From contig JBBSUG010000015.1 of NCBI GenBank assembly GCA_038235165.1, positions 56,052-120,051 on the forward strand: DNA of 64,000 nucleotides, read 5' to 3'. This document shows, one piece after another, positions 17,375 to 24,891 of this stretch. The DNA comes from GCA-002050365 sp038235165. Its GTDB lineage: Bacteria; Acidobacteriota; Blastocatellia; Pyrinomonadales; Pyrinomonadaceae. The translations under genes and the position numbers were made by a program. The notes under the pieces were generated by a model, which worked only from the letters and a program-made list of their open reading frames with translations, was not told the DNA's origin and did not search any database. Position 1 is the stretch's first letter; each line of letters opens with the position of its first letter.

Positions 17375-17890
17375 TTACTTCTCTTTCACTGGAATTATCT
17401 GCACAACTTTACCTAATACATCTTCTCTTTTGATGGTTGGTGGTTTCCAGTAACGGCTGTCCAAACTTCTCGGACGATTATAACCTAAAAGAAAGTATTC
17501 ATCCTCGGGAATTATTACTGCTGGAAAATTTACCATATTGTCATCAACACTAATGATTTTTTCAAAAGGTTCATCCAACAAAATGTCGTCTATATAAACT
17601 TTATTATCCCTGATTTCAACTTTCTCATTCGGCAAACCGATAATACGCTTTATAAATGTAAAACTCTCCGTTGAATTTGTCTGTTTTTTTGCCCATTCAG
17701 GAGCGTTAAAAGCAACTATGTCAAAACGCTCAATCGGTTTTGGCGAATATCCGAACTTGTTGATAACGCAAGTGTCTTCTACTTTAATGGTCGGCAACAT
17801 ATTATCAGTCGGGATACTATACGCCCATCCTGAACAGCCAAATGCCAAGACACCAAAAGACAAAATCGTGCAAACACTGAAAGTTCGCAT
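17375..17890 (-). CDS. S26 signal-peptidase-I-like protein lacking the catalytic serine
   Basis: 171 residues with a single N-terminal hydrophobic segment (about 6-22), then the S26 blocks in order: IPTDNMLPT (box B), KPIERFDIVAF (box C), FIKRIIGLPNEKV (box D) and SLDSRYW (box E). The general-base lysine is present (K81). In box B the nucleophile position, normally Ser-Met, is Asn30-Met31. The codons are clear (ACT GAT AAT ATG). As read, it should not cleave by the Ser/Lys mechanism. It may be inactive, or a binding or chaperone-like homologue. It sits between nuoE (2 bases upstream) and nuoF (adjacent). An AFGC sequence at 16-19 is a weak lipobox. Confidence 0.8.
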   Translation of the reverse strand: MRTFSVCTILSFGVLAFGCSGWAYSIPTDNMLPTIKVEDTCVINKFGYSPKPIERFDIVAFNAPEWAKKQTNSTESFTFIKRIIGLPNEKVEIRDNKVYIDDILLDEPFEKIISVDDNMVNFPAVIIPEDEYFLLGYNRPRSLDSRYWKPPTIKREDVLGKVVQIIPVKEK

Positions 17891-17892
17891 AT

Positions 17893-18423
17893 CTATTTTA
17901 ATGAATCCAACAATTTATCAACTTTCTCAACCGTTAAATCTTCGTGATAATCAAACCCGATCTGCATCATCGGCGCAGTGCCGCAGCTTCCCAAACATTC
18001 GACCCGCGTCACGGTAAACTTTCCGTCCGGCGTGGTTTCGCCCGCGTGAATCCCCAGACGATCACAAATATGTCCGGTGATTTCCGGTTCGCCCATAATG
18101 CGGCACGACAAAGTTTTGCAAACCTGAATGTGATATTTGCCGACCGGATGCAGATTGAACATCGAATAAAACGTCGCTGTTTCCCAAATATCGGTGACTT
18201 CCAAATCTAAAAATTGCGCCAGAAAATTAACGCCCGGATTATCCAGATAACCGCGTTCACGCTGAATGACGAAAAGAAGCGGAATCAGCGCGGAACGCTT
18301 TCTATCCGATGGATATTTGGTCAAATGTGACCGCATTTCTTCAACGACGGCGGGGGAAAACTCCGCGACTTCGTCCGTGTACACAACTTGATTAGTAAAT
18401 TCTGTCGGGGCTGCTGATGCCAT
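17893..18423 (-). CDS. nuoE: NADH-quinone oxidoreductase subunit E
   Basis: 176 residues of the thioredoxin-like 2Fe-2S family. The four ligands are in CKTLSC and VECLGSCGTAP. It partners NuoF in the NADH-oxidising module. It is preceded by a 7-mer repeat array and followed at once by the signal-peptidase-like gene instead of nuoF. Confidence 0.96.
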   Translation of the reverse strand: MASAAPTEFTNQVVYTDEVAEFSPAVVEEMRSHLTKYPSDRKRSALIPLLFVIQRERGYLDNPGVNFLAQFLDLEVTDIWETATFYSMFNLHPVGKYHIQVCKTLSCRIMGEPEITGHICDRLGIHAGETTPDGKFTVTRVECLGSCGTAPMMQIGFDYHEDLTVEKVDKLLDSLK

Positions 18424-18428
18424 ATTTT

Positions 18429-18456
18429 CAGTAGTTAGTAGCCAGTAGTCAGTAGT
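18429..18456. repeat. Heptanucleotide tandem repeat upstream of nuoE
   Basis: Four degenerate 7-mers (CAGTAGT, TAGTAGC, CAGTAGT, CAGTAGT) lie 5 bases from the nuoE ATG on its 5' side, again where a ribosome binding site would be. They are followed by GAATCTGGAACTGGGAAT, a shorter stretch of the same style. Confidence 0.65.
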
Positions 18457-18558
18457 TCTGAATACCGAATCTGGAACTGGGAATATTTACTAGTTAGAGT
18501 AAATAATATTTCGTAATTCTTCGAATTCGACTTAAAGTTCTTTTGTTACGGCGTATGT

Positions 18559-18876
18559 TCAATGAACTCCGCCCTGCAACTCTTCAACATCCTTTTCCGT
18601 TTTGGTTAAACGACGTTCGTGATCCAACACCGTTCCGGCAATACTATCAGTTTTGGCATCTAATCTTTGGAGAATTTGCGAATGTTCATGCAATATTTGC
18701 CTGATTTCTTGAACGTCACTCTTCAATCCTTGAACATCACCCTTCAATTCTCGAACATCACCCTTCAATCCTTGAACATCACCCTTCAATTCTCGAACAT
18801 CTAACTGAATTGTCTGGACTCCGGTAACTAAAGCTGCCAACGTTGTAAAAAGTTCCTTTTCTTGATTGTCAGTCAT
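18559..18876 (-). CDS. Small coiled-coil protein with heptad repeats, inside the nuo cluster
   Basis: 105 residues from the ATG at 18876 (MTDNQEKELF); a start at 18918 would overlap nuoD. A helical N-terminus is followed by consecutive seven-residue repeats of the types ELKGDVQ and GLKGDVR, then EIRQILHEHSQILQRLDAK and a Glu/Lys-rich end. The heptads are encoded by 21-base tandem repeats (about 18718-18800), which could change copy number. This is a long parallel coiled coil with no known enzymatic motif. It lies between nuoD and nuoE, 16 bases after nuoD. Similar short coiled-coil proteins are common in bacteria and have no assigned role. Confidence 0.65.
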   Translation of the reverse strand: MTDNQEKELFTTLAALVTGVQTIQLDVRELKGDVQGLKGDVRELKGDVQGLKSDVQEIRQILHEHSQILQRLDAKTDSIAGTVLDHERRLTKTEKDVEELQGGVH

Positions 18877-18892
18877 ATTTATTCGCCTCAAG

Positions 18893-20113
18893 TTATCTGT
18901 CAATCTCGCCCAAAACAATATCTAATGAACCGATAATCGCCACCACATCAGCGATCATTTCGCCTTCGCACATGACGGGAAGTGCCGATAAATTGACAAA
19001 ACTCGGACCGCGAAAATGAACTCTTTCGGGTTTCGGCCCGCCGTTTGATTTCATATACACGCCGAGTTCGCCTTTTGATGCTTCGATGGCGTGATACACT
19101 TCGCCTTCGGGAACATTGAAACCTTCGGCGACGATCAAAAAATGATGAATCAGCGAATCCATATGGGTTCGCATATCGTCGCGGTCGGGCAGAACAATTT
19201 TTGGCGCGTCGGCTTTGATCGGTCCCGGTTTGATACGTTCGAGCGTTTGTCTGATGATTTTATACGATTCATACATTTCGCGCATTCTGACGCGAAAACG
19301 CGCCCAAACATCGCCGTCCGATTCGACCGGAACATCAAAATCATACGTTTCATAACCTGAATAAGGATTATGTTTTCGTAAATCCAGATTAACACCGCTG
19401 CCGCGTAAACTCGGTCCAGTCAACCCCCAATCAATCGCTTCGTCCGCCGTGATAACGCCGATTCCCTTTGTTCTGCTCTGCCAAATCGTGTTGCCGGAAA
19501 CTAATGTTTCGAGCATTTCCATCGCAGCGGGGAAGTCGTCAAGAAATTGATTGACGCGGCGTTCAAATCCCGCCGGCAAATCCATCATAATCCCGCCGAT
19601 GCGAAAATAACTCGGTGTCATTCGCCCGCCGGAACAGGCTTCGATCAGATTTAAAATCTTTTCGCGTTGCCTAAAACAATAAAAAAACGCGCTCATCGCA
19701 CCGATGTCGAGGGCGTGCGTGCCGAGCCAGACCATATGTGACGCGATGCGCTGCAATTCGCACATCATCACGCGAATAATTTGCGCCCGGTCGGGAATTT
19801 CCAGGTCGAGCAATTTCTCTGCCGCCATCACATAAGCTAAGTTGTTGCCGAGCGGGTTGAGATAATCCATCCGGTCGGTAATGACGATGCCCTGCTGATA
19901 TTTTTTATACTCAAACAGCTTTTCCATCCCCGTGTGCAGATAGCCAATGTCGGGAATGGTTCTGACGACCATTTCGCCGTCCAACTGCAATTCAAGCCGC
20001 AGAACGCCGTGCGTCGAAGGATGCTGCGGACCCATCGAAAGCGTCATTTGTGATTCGAGCGACGAATCTAAAACTTCAAATTTACTCGGTATGTTTTCTA
20101 CTGCAACGCTCAT
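18893..20113 (-). CDS. nuoD: NADH-quinone oxidoreductase subunit D
   Basis: 406 residues, similar to the large subunit of NiFe hydrogenases but without the metal ligands. It forms part of the quinone-binding site. Motifs are MGPQHPSTHGVLRLELQLDG near the start, YLNPLGNNLAYVMAAEKLL, and SLDIVLGEIDR at the very end. The length is typical. It is encoded separately from nuoC. Confidence 0.96.
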   Translation of the reverse strand: MSVAVENIPSKFEVLDSSLESQMTLSMGPQHPSTHGVLRLELQLDGEMVVRTIPDIGYLHTGMEKLFEYKKYQQGIVITDRMDYLNPLGNNLAYVMAAEKLLDLEIPDRAQIIRVMMCELQRIASHMVWLGTHALDIGAMSAFFYCFRQREKILNLIEACSGGRMTPSYFRIGGIMMDLPAGFERRVNQFLDDFPAAMEMLETLVSGNTIWQSRTKGIGVITADEAIDWGLTGPSLRGSGVNLDLRKHNPYSGYETYDFDVPVESDGDVWARFRVRMREMYESYKIIRQTLERIKPGPIKADAPKIVLPDRDDMRTHMDSLIHHFLIVAEGFNVPEGEVYHAIEASKGELGVYMKSNGGPKPERVHFRGPSFVNLSALPVMCEGEMIADVVAIIGSLDIVLGEIDR

Positions 20114-20192
20114 AAAATTCTAAAATTTCGGTTAATCTTAATCCGATATTTCTGCACCATTGTAATCTGTCGGTGTGTTCCGACAATAATTT

Positions 20193-20678
20193 TCAACTTA
20201 AACTATACGGTTCGTATCCGCGCAGCGGGTAATCTTTTCGAAGCGCGTGTCCGTCGAAATCCGACGGCAGTAAGATTCGGCGCAAATCAGGGTGATTATC
20301 AAAAATAATTCCGAATAAATCGTAAGTTTCCCGCTCGTGCCAGTTGGCGGTCTTCCACACTGAAACAACGGATAAAACATTCGGCTCGTCTTCGCTCAAC
20401 AAAACTTTCAGGCGCAGACGATTGTAATGTTTGGTTGAAAAAAGATGATAATTGACTTCAAAACGCGGGTCATCTTCGGGACCTTTATCTGCACCGCACA
20501 AATCAGCGAGCATATTAAAGTCGTATTTCGTTTTCAAAACCCAACAGACATCAACAATCGCTTGTCGCGGAACAGTAATCGTCACTTCACCGCGAGCATC
20601 TTTGAAATCAGTGATCCAACCTGCGTTCTCCGCTTTCAATTTTTCGACGTATTCCAACAGTATTGTGCTTTCAGCCAT
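20193..20678 (-). CDS. nuoC: NADH-quinone oxidoreductase subunit C
   Basis: 161 residues of the 30-kDa subunit family, with the signature ERETYDLFGIIFDNHPDLRR and then DYPLRGYEP. It is part of the connecting module of complex I. The start is 27 bases from the nuoB stop. Confidence 0.95.
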   Translation of the reverse strand: MAESTILLEYVEKLKAENAGWITDFKDARGEVTITVPRQAIVDVCWVLKTKYDFNMLADLCGADKGPEDDPRFEVNYHLFSTKHYNRLRLKVLLSEDEPNVLSVVSVWKTANWHERETYDLFGIIFDNHPDLRRILLPSDFDGHALRKDYPLRGYEPYSLS

Positions 20679-20705
20679 ATTTGATTTTGTATCAGCCGTG
20701 CTAAT

Positions 20706-21353
20706 TTACGATGAACGTCTTTTCTCGTGACGTGACGGAACGGTATAAGGACGCGAAGTTTGCCGGTCGGCAACTTCAATTTCAGTTTCTCTTTCGAGTG
20801 CCGTGCCTTCCGTAACGGGCAGTGTGCCGGGAACAAACGACTGTCGCGATTCGGCTTCAAAAGTGTCGAGCCGGTCTTTAACCGATTCGTTCATCACTTT
20901 TTCCTGCAGCATCATAATCGCGTGGATCAGCATTTCAGGACGCGGTGGACATCCGGGAATATAAACATCAACCGGTACAATTTTGTCCACCCCTTGGACA
21001 ATCGCATAATTATCGAAAACGCCGCCGGAAGTGGCACACGCGCCCATCGAAATAACCCATTTCGGTTCGGGCATCTGGTCGTAAATGCGCCGCAGAACCG
21101 GAGCCATTTTACGCGAAACACGTCCCGAAACAATCATCACGTCGGCTTGGCGAGGCGAAGCGCGAAAAGTTTCCGCCCCGAACCTTGATAAATCGTTACG
21201 CGCCGAAACGCTGTTCATCATCTCAATCGCGCAGCAAGCCAACCCGAACGTGGCCGGCCACAATGATGATTTTCGCGCCCAATTGACAACGGCATCGAGT
21301 TTGACCGTCACCACATCCGGCAGTGAATCGAAAATTGCATTTTCTAAACCCAT
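20706..21353 (-). CDS. nuoB: NADH-quinone oxidoreductase subunit B
   Basis: 215 residues. It carries the N2 4Fe-4S cluster, with the unusual tandem cysteines in ATFGLACCAIEMM and the other ligands in GACATSGG and VYIPGCPPRPE. The C-terminal 50 residues (after LQEKVMNESVKDRLD) form a charged extension beyond the conserved fold. It sits 14 bases after nuoA. Confidence 0.95.
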   Translation of the reverse strand: MGLENAIFDSLPDVVTVKLDAVVNWARKSSLWPATFGLACCAIEMMNSVSARNDLSRFGAETFRASPRQADVMIVSGRVSRKMAPVLRRIYDQMPEPKWVISMGACATSGGVFDNYAIVQGVDKIVPVDVYIPGCPPRPEMLIHAIMMLQEKVMNESVKDRLDTFEAESRQSFVPGTLPVTEGTALERETEIEVADRQTSRPYTVPSRHEKRRSS

Positions 21354-21367
21354 AATTTTTCTTTACC

Positions 21368-21856
21368 TCAAGCCGCCCGCTTTAATTCCTGTATTCTCTG
21401 CTGTTTTTTGTTTGCCAAAATTTTGGCTTCGCCGCGTGCTTCGGCGCGTGCCTGAACGCCCCAGTCGAAAACTCCCTTTTTCCAAACGTAGATGAAGCCG
21501 ACAACCAGCGTCGTAATAAATACCAGAATTTCAATCAGCGCAACTGTTCCGAAAGCGATGCCGCTGATTTTTTGTTCGTTCAATAAAGTTTTGAACGCGA
21601 CGGCAAACGGAATCATAAACAAAACTTCAATATCGAACAGCAAAAATATCACCGCGACGGTGTAAAACTTTATCGAAAACCTATCGCGTGCCGAACCCAC
21701 CGGGTCTTTGCCGCATTCGTAAGGCATCAGTTTGGTCGCCGTCCGTTTGCGCGGACCGACCAGCTGTGTTACGACGATCTGGCTCGCCGCAAAACCGAAT
21801 GCCACAACGAACATTACACCGAGCGGCGCGTAGTCAAACAGATTAAATTCAGACAT
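21368..21856 (-). CDS. nuoA: NADH-quinone oxidoreductase subunit A
   Basis: 162 residues. Three membrane helices and the conserved YECGKDPVGSARDRFSIKFY loop identify NuoA. The C-terminal 40 residues (Ala/Arg/Lys-rich, QARAEARGEAKILANKKQQR) form a basic extension not seen in E. coli. It is the first gene of the cluster, so the promoter should lie in 21857-22000. Confidence 0.95.
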   Translation of the reverse strand: MSEFNLFDYAPLGVMFVVAFGFAASQIVVTQLVGPRKRTATKLMPYECGKDPVGSARDRFSIKFYTVAVIFLLFDIEVLFMIPFAVAFKTLLNEQKISGIAFGTVALIEILVFITTLVVGFIYVWKKGVFDWGVQARAEARGEAKILANKKQQRIQELKRAA

Positions 21857-22160
21857 AAAATTTACTTAATTCCTTTCTGTATTTATGGTATCAAAAAAGC
21901 CGCACAATATAAAAGGTTAAAGATTGAGAATTATTGTACAAGCTAAATCGTAATTTAAGCCGAATAGAGTGTCAAGGTAGCTGATGCAGAGAGTTAAATA
22001 TCTGAATTCATACCCGAAAATGGTAAAAACTGCGCGTTTTGGTCAATGCTTTCGACAACCTTTTTGATTGCCGATTAACGAAAGACGATTGACTAATTAT
22101 TTTATTTGTTGACCGTGATAAACGCCTGTGTTAATTTCATTAATGAGAAAATAATATCTT
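21857..22160. promoter_or_regulatory. Divergent promoter region between nuoA and the 22161 gene
   Basis: A 304-base gap between genes that point away from each other. For the rightward gene, TTGACC (22109-22114), a 17-base spacer and TAATTT (22132-22137) make a plausible sigma-70-type promoter. For nuoA I see no convincing hexamer pair. No further gene is seen here. Confidence 0.4.
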
Positions 22161-23240
22161 GTGTATTCCGTCCTTTTCTCGCCGAAATTATTTACAAACG
22201 CCGTGATTACTGGTTTTAATACTGACATTGAGTTTCAAGGAATAACGTACCACGTTCAAACCGAAGACAAAGGTGTTGACACGCCGCTGATTTTGTCGCT
22301 CGTCTATGATCGCGGTACTATTTTAGCGAGCAAGCGTTCGCCTTACAACGATTTGCTGGCGGAGGTTTTTGACGAAAAACTTCTTATTGACCGATTGCAG
22401 AAACAGCATAAGTTGATGTGCGCGGCGGTGCGTGCCGGCAGAATAGACGATTTAAAGCGGATGACGATGAAAGATTCCGCCGCCCGTCAAAATCAAAAAG
22501 GGTTAATCGCGCCGCAAAAAGGGTTAATCGCGCAAAAAGAAATCACTGTCGTTGAAGAAAAAGAGAAATTTTTTTATCCCGCTCAAGTCGCGCCGCCGAA
22601 ACAGGAGAAAATCGCGCCGCCGCAAATAACTAAAGAAAACGGACAAATTACCAGACCGCAAAATGCGATAACGCTGGATTTACCTCAGCTGGATTTACCG
22701 CAATTGGAACTGTTGCAGCGTGATTTGCCGCCGCCCAAAATTAATCAAAAAATTGAAACGAGACCGGCAATTAGTGCGGATATTTCAAAACCCACGGAAG
22801 AAATGGTGTGGGACATCCCGATAAATATTGTCGAAGAAGACTTTATCGAAGACATCGAGATTTACGAGGAAGAGATTATCCTACCCGCCGAAGCCGTTGA
22901 AATAATCAGCGACTCTTCAAAAGTCGAGCAGTTTGTTGATTACACGTTAAAAATACAACTGCTCAATGAAATAATATTTAAAGGCGGCGAACGCAAGACG
23001 ATCAGCATTCTGGTTTATCGCGGAAATCAGGAAATGGGCTTGAGCGGAGCGCAGGTTATTGTTAAAGTCATCGGTACTTCTTTTCGTCCATTAATCTTTC
23101 ACGCGAAAACCGACAGCAACGGTGTGGCGACTATTCATCTTCAATTGCCGCATTTTAGAACAGGTCGGGCGGCGGTTTTATTTAGAGCGATGAGCGAGGA
23201 TGACGAAATAGAACTGCGCCGCGTTATCGAACAGGGCTGA
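22161..23240 (+). CDS. Conserved-looking protein of unknown function with a C-terminal Ig-like domain
   Basis: 359 residues from GTG at 22161; a second GTG at 22203 (just before ITGFNTDIEFQG) is an equally good start. The N-terminal 80 residues (FNTDIEFQGITYHVQTEDKG, ILSLVYDRGTILASKRSPY) form a compact domain. A low-complexity, Pro/Gln-rich linker follows (about 100-230), with short repeats such as QKGLIA and LPQLDLPQL. The last 100 residues have the look of a carboxypeptidase-regulatory or Ig-like beta domain (GLSGAQVIVKVIG, TDSNGVATIHLQLP). There is no signal peptide. The function is unknown to me. It is divergent from complex I. Confidence 0.7.
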   Translation: MYSVLFSPKLFTNAVITGFNTDIEFQGITYHVQTEDKGVDTPLILSLVYDRGTILASKRSPYNDLLAEVFDEKLLIDRLQKQHKLMCAAVRAGRIDDLKRMTMKDSAARQNQKGLIAPQKGLIAQKEITVVEEKEKFFYPAQVAPPKQEKIAPPQITKENGQITRPQNAITLDLPQLDLPQLELLQRDLPPPKINQKIETRPAISADISKPTEEMVWDIPINIVEEDFIEDIEIYEEEIILPAEAVEIISDSSKVEQFVDYTLKIQLLNEIIFKGGERKTISILVYRGNQEMGLSGAQVIVKVIGTSFRPLIFHAKTDSNGVATIHLQLPHFRTGRAAVLFRAMSEDDEIELRRVIEQG

Positions 23241-23253
23241 TTATATTTTGGGT

Positions 23254-23277
23254 GTTAGATTTTAGATTTTGGATTTA
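23254..23277. repeat. Heptanucleotide tandem repeat before thiS
   Basis: Degenerate 7-mers GTTAGAT, TTTAGAT, TTTGGAT and a partial fourth unit fill the short gap before the thiS ATG at 23281. Confidence 0.6.
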
Positions 23278-23280
23278 GTG

Positions 23281-23481
23281 ATGAATATTGTAGTTAACGG
23301 TGAAAAGAAAGAAGTTGCGGAAAATCTTGATTTGTCCGCGCTGATCGAACATCTTTCTCTGCCTGATGAGCGAATTGCGGTTGAATTGAACAGGGAAGTC
23401 GTTCGCAAAAAAGATTGGGAAACGATAAAAATTAACGATGCCGATAAAATCGAGATAATTCACTTCGTTGGCGGCGGGTAA
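23281..23481 (+). CDS. thiS: Sulfur carrier protein ThiS
   Basis: 66 residues with a beta-grasp (ubiquitin-like) pattern, ending in HFVGGG. The terminal Gly-Gly is the site that is adenylated and converted to a thiocarboxylate, which donates sulfur to the thiazole ring of thiamine. It starts at the ATG at 23281; a TTG four codons earlier is less likely. thiG follows after a repeat-filled gap. No TPP riboswitch is visible upstream. Confidence 0.93.
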   Translation: MNIVVNGEKKEVAENLDLSALIEHLSLPDERIAVELNREVVRKKDWETIKINDADKIEIIHFVGGG

Positions 23482-23482
23482 T

Positions 23483-23517
23483 ATTTCAGATTTCAGATTT
23501 CAGATTCCAGATTGCGG
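23483..23517. repeat. Heptanucleotide tandem repeat between thiS and thiG
   Basis: ATTTCAG three times, then ATTCCAG and ATTGCGG, in one uninterrupted 7-base period. A further stretch near 23580-23605 (TTGGAAT, CTAAAAT, TTGCAAT, TATGAAT) continues the pattern up to the thiG start codon. Confidence 0.7.
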
Positions 23518-23605
23518 ATTGAAAGTATTTTCAGTCCGCATTTCTTTTATGCGATTTTTTGATAAGATTGAATGTATAACAATTTGGAATCTAAAATTTG
23601 CAATT

Positions 23606-24376
23606 ATGAATGATTTATTTGAATTGGCGGGGAAAAAATTTAACTCGCGTTTGATTATCGGCACGGGGAAATATCGTTCGCACCAGGAAATGAAGGACGC
23701 ACACGCGGCTTCGGGCGCGGAAATGGTCACAGTTGCGGTCAATCGCGTGCCGCTCGACGGCAAAACAGAATCTTTTCTGGATTATCTCGACCCTGCAATG
23801 CAGATTTTGCCGAATACGGCGGGCTGTTTTGATGCCCAACACGCGATTCGGACGGCGCGTCTGGCGCGTGAAGCGCTCGAAACTAATTGGATCAAACTCG
23901 AAGTCATCGGCGATAAAATCACACTGCTGCCCGACAACGAACAAACGCTCGAAGCAGCGAAAGTTCTTGTCAAAGAAGGTTTTATCGTAATGCCGTACTT
24001 TTCGGATGACTTGATAATGGCGAAAAAACTACTCGCCATCGGCTGTCCGTGCGTGATGCCGCTCGCTGCGCCGATTGGCTCCGGTTTGGGCGTGCAGAAT
24101 CCGGCGAATCTAAAAATTATGCGCGAACAACTGCCCGATGCAGTCATTATTGTTGATGCCGGTGTCGGCGTTCCGAGCGACGCGGCGATTGCGATGGAAC
24201 TCGGCGCGGACGCGATTTTGATGAATACGGCGATTGCCGAAGCAAAAGACGCGGTGCAAATGGCGACGGCGATGAATTACGCCGTCAAAGCCGGAAGACT
24301 AGCATATTTATCGGGCAGAATGCCGAAACGTCTCTACGCCAGCGCGTCGAGTCCGATTGAAGGAGCAATCAAGTGA
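23606..24376 (+). CDS. thiG: Thiazole synthase
   Basis: 256 residues from the ATG at 23606. The open frame extends upstream to 23468, but that part is built of the 7-mer repeats and is not coding. It shows a TIM-barrel pattern with SRLIIGTGKYRS, VTVAVNRVP, LPNTAGC and the phosphate-binding VVDAGVGVPSDAAIAMELGA. The enzyme condenses deoxyxylulose phosphate, dehydroglycine (or iminoglycine) and ThiS-thiocarboxylate into the thiazole moiety of thiamine. The stop overlaps a GTG start for the next gene. Confidence 0.95.
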   Translation: MNDLFELAGKKFNSRLIIGTGKYRSHQEMKDAHAASGAEMVTVAVNRVPLDGKTESFLDYLDPAMQILPNTAGCFDAQHAIRTARLAREALETNWIKLEVIGDKITLLPDNEQTLEAAKVLVKEGFIVMPYFSDDLIMAKKLLAIGCPCVMPLAAPIGSGLGVQNPANLKIMREQLPDAVIIVDAGVGVPSDAAIAMELGADAILMNTAIAEAKDAVQMATAMNYAVKAGRLAYLSGRMPKRLYASASSPIEGAIK

Positions 24377-24795
24377 GCATCAGCTTCAATTTTCGTGGTT
24401 CGAGTTTTAAGGTTTCGGGTTTCAGTGCAAAAATTAAGATGGCTTTGATTGGTCTGTTTGCTGCTCTGGCGATTTTTGCCTGCACTGACGATAATGCCGG
24501 ACGCAAAGAATTTAATATCGCCGCAAGCAAAAGTTACGAAGCCTCTTTATTTCGCCAGAACTGCGCCGTCTGTCACGGTCAGGAAGCGAGCGGCAAAGAA
24601 TTAAACGGCACACTGGTTCCTTCACTGCGCTACGGCGAAGCGGCAACTTTGACCGAAGAACAAATTTATACGCAGATTTACGACGGCAAACTTCCGATGC
24701 CCGCGTTCAAAAATCAATTGACCGAAGACGAGATTCGGAAAATGGTAAAATTTGTGCGGCGTGATTTGCAGGGAAGGAGCGACGCGGAAAAATAG
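24373..24795 (+). CDS. c-type cytochrome lipoprotein
   Basis: 140 residues. A hydrophobic export segment (MALIGLFAALAIFAC) ends in a lipobox-like cysteine. One haem-binding motif follows, CAVCH, with a distal methionine candidate in KLPMPAFKNQLTEDEIRKMV. This is a small class I cytochrome c anchored in the periplasm, probably carrying single electrons. The GTG at 24373 overlaps the thiG stop (GTGA) and adds a basic N-region; ATG at 24439 is an alternative start. No functional link to thiamine synthesis is known. Confidence 0.85.
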   Translation: MSISFNFRGSSFKVSGFSAKIKMALIGLFAALAIFACTDDNAGRKEFNIAASKSYEASLFRQNCAVCHGQEASGKELNGTLVPSLRYGEAATLTEEQIYTQIYDGKLPMPAFKNQLTEDEIRKMVKFVRRDLQGRSDAEK

Positions 24796-24832
24796 TATTC
24801 TGGAAATCGCTGATTGTGATATTTAAAACACG

Positions 24833-24873
24833 AAAAAAGCCCAAAGAAATTATTAAATTTCTTTGGGCTTTTT
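24833..24873. terminator. Bidirectional rho-independent terminator
   Basis: A 12-bp stem (GCCCAAAGAAAT with ATTTCTTTGGGC) is flanked by A and T runs on both sides. It ends the cytochrome transcript on the plus strand and the hydrolase transcript on the minus strand. Confidence 0.85.
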
Positions 24874-24891
24874 CCGGTTAGAAAAATTTTG

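Noticed and set aside
21857..23280. Possible TPP riboswitch for thiS-thiG
   Set aside because: The gap before thiS is only 40 bases and is filled by a 7-mer repeat. No CTGAGA-type core is seen further up.
23468..23605. Upstream extension of the thiG frame
   Set aside because: It is made of heptanucleotide repeats and has no similarity to ThiG; the family starts near the ATG at 23606.
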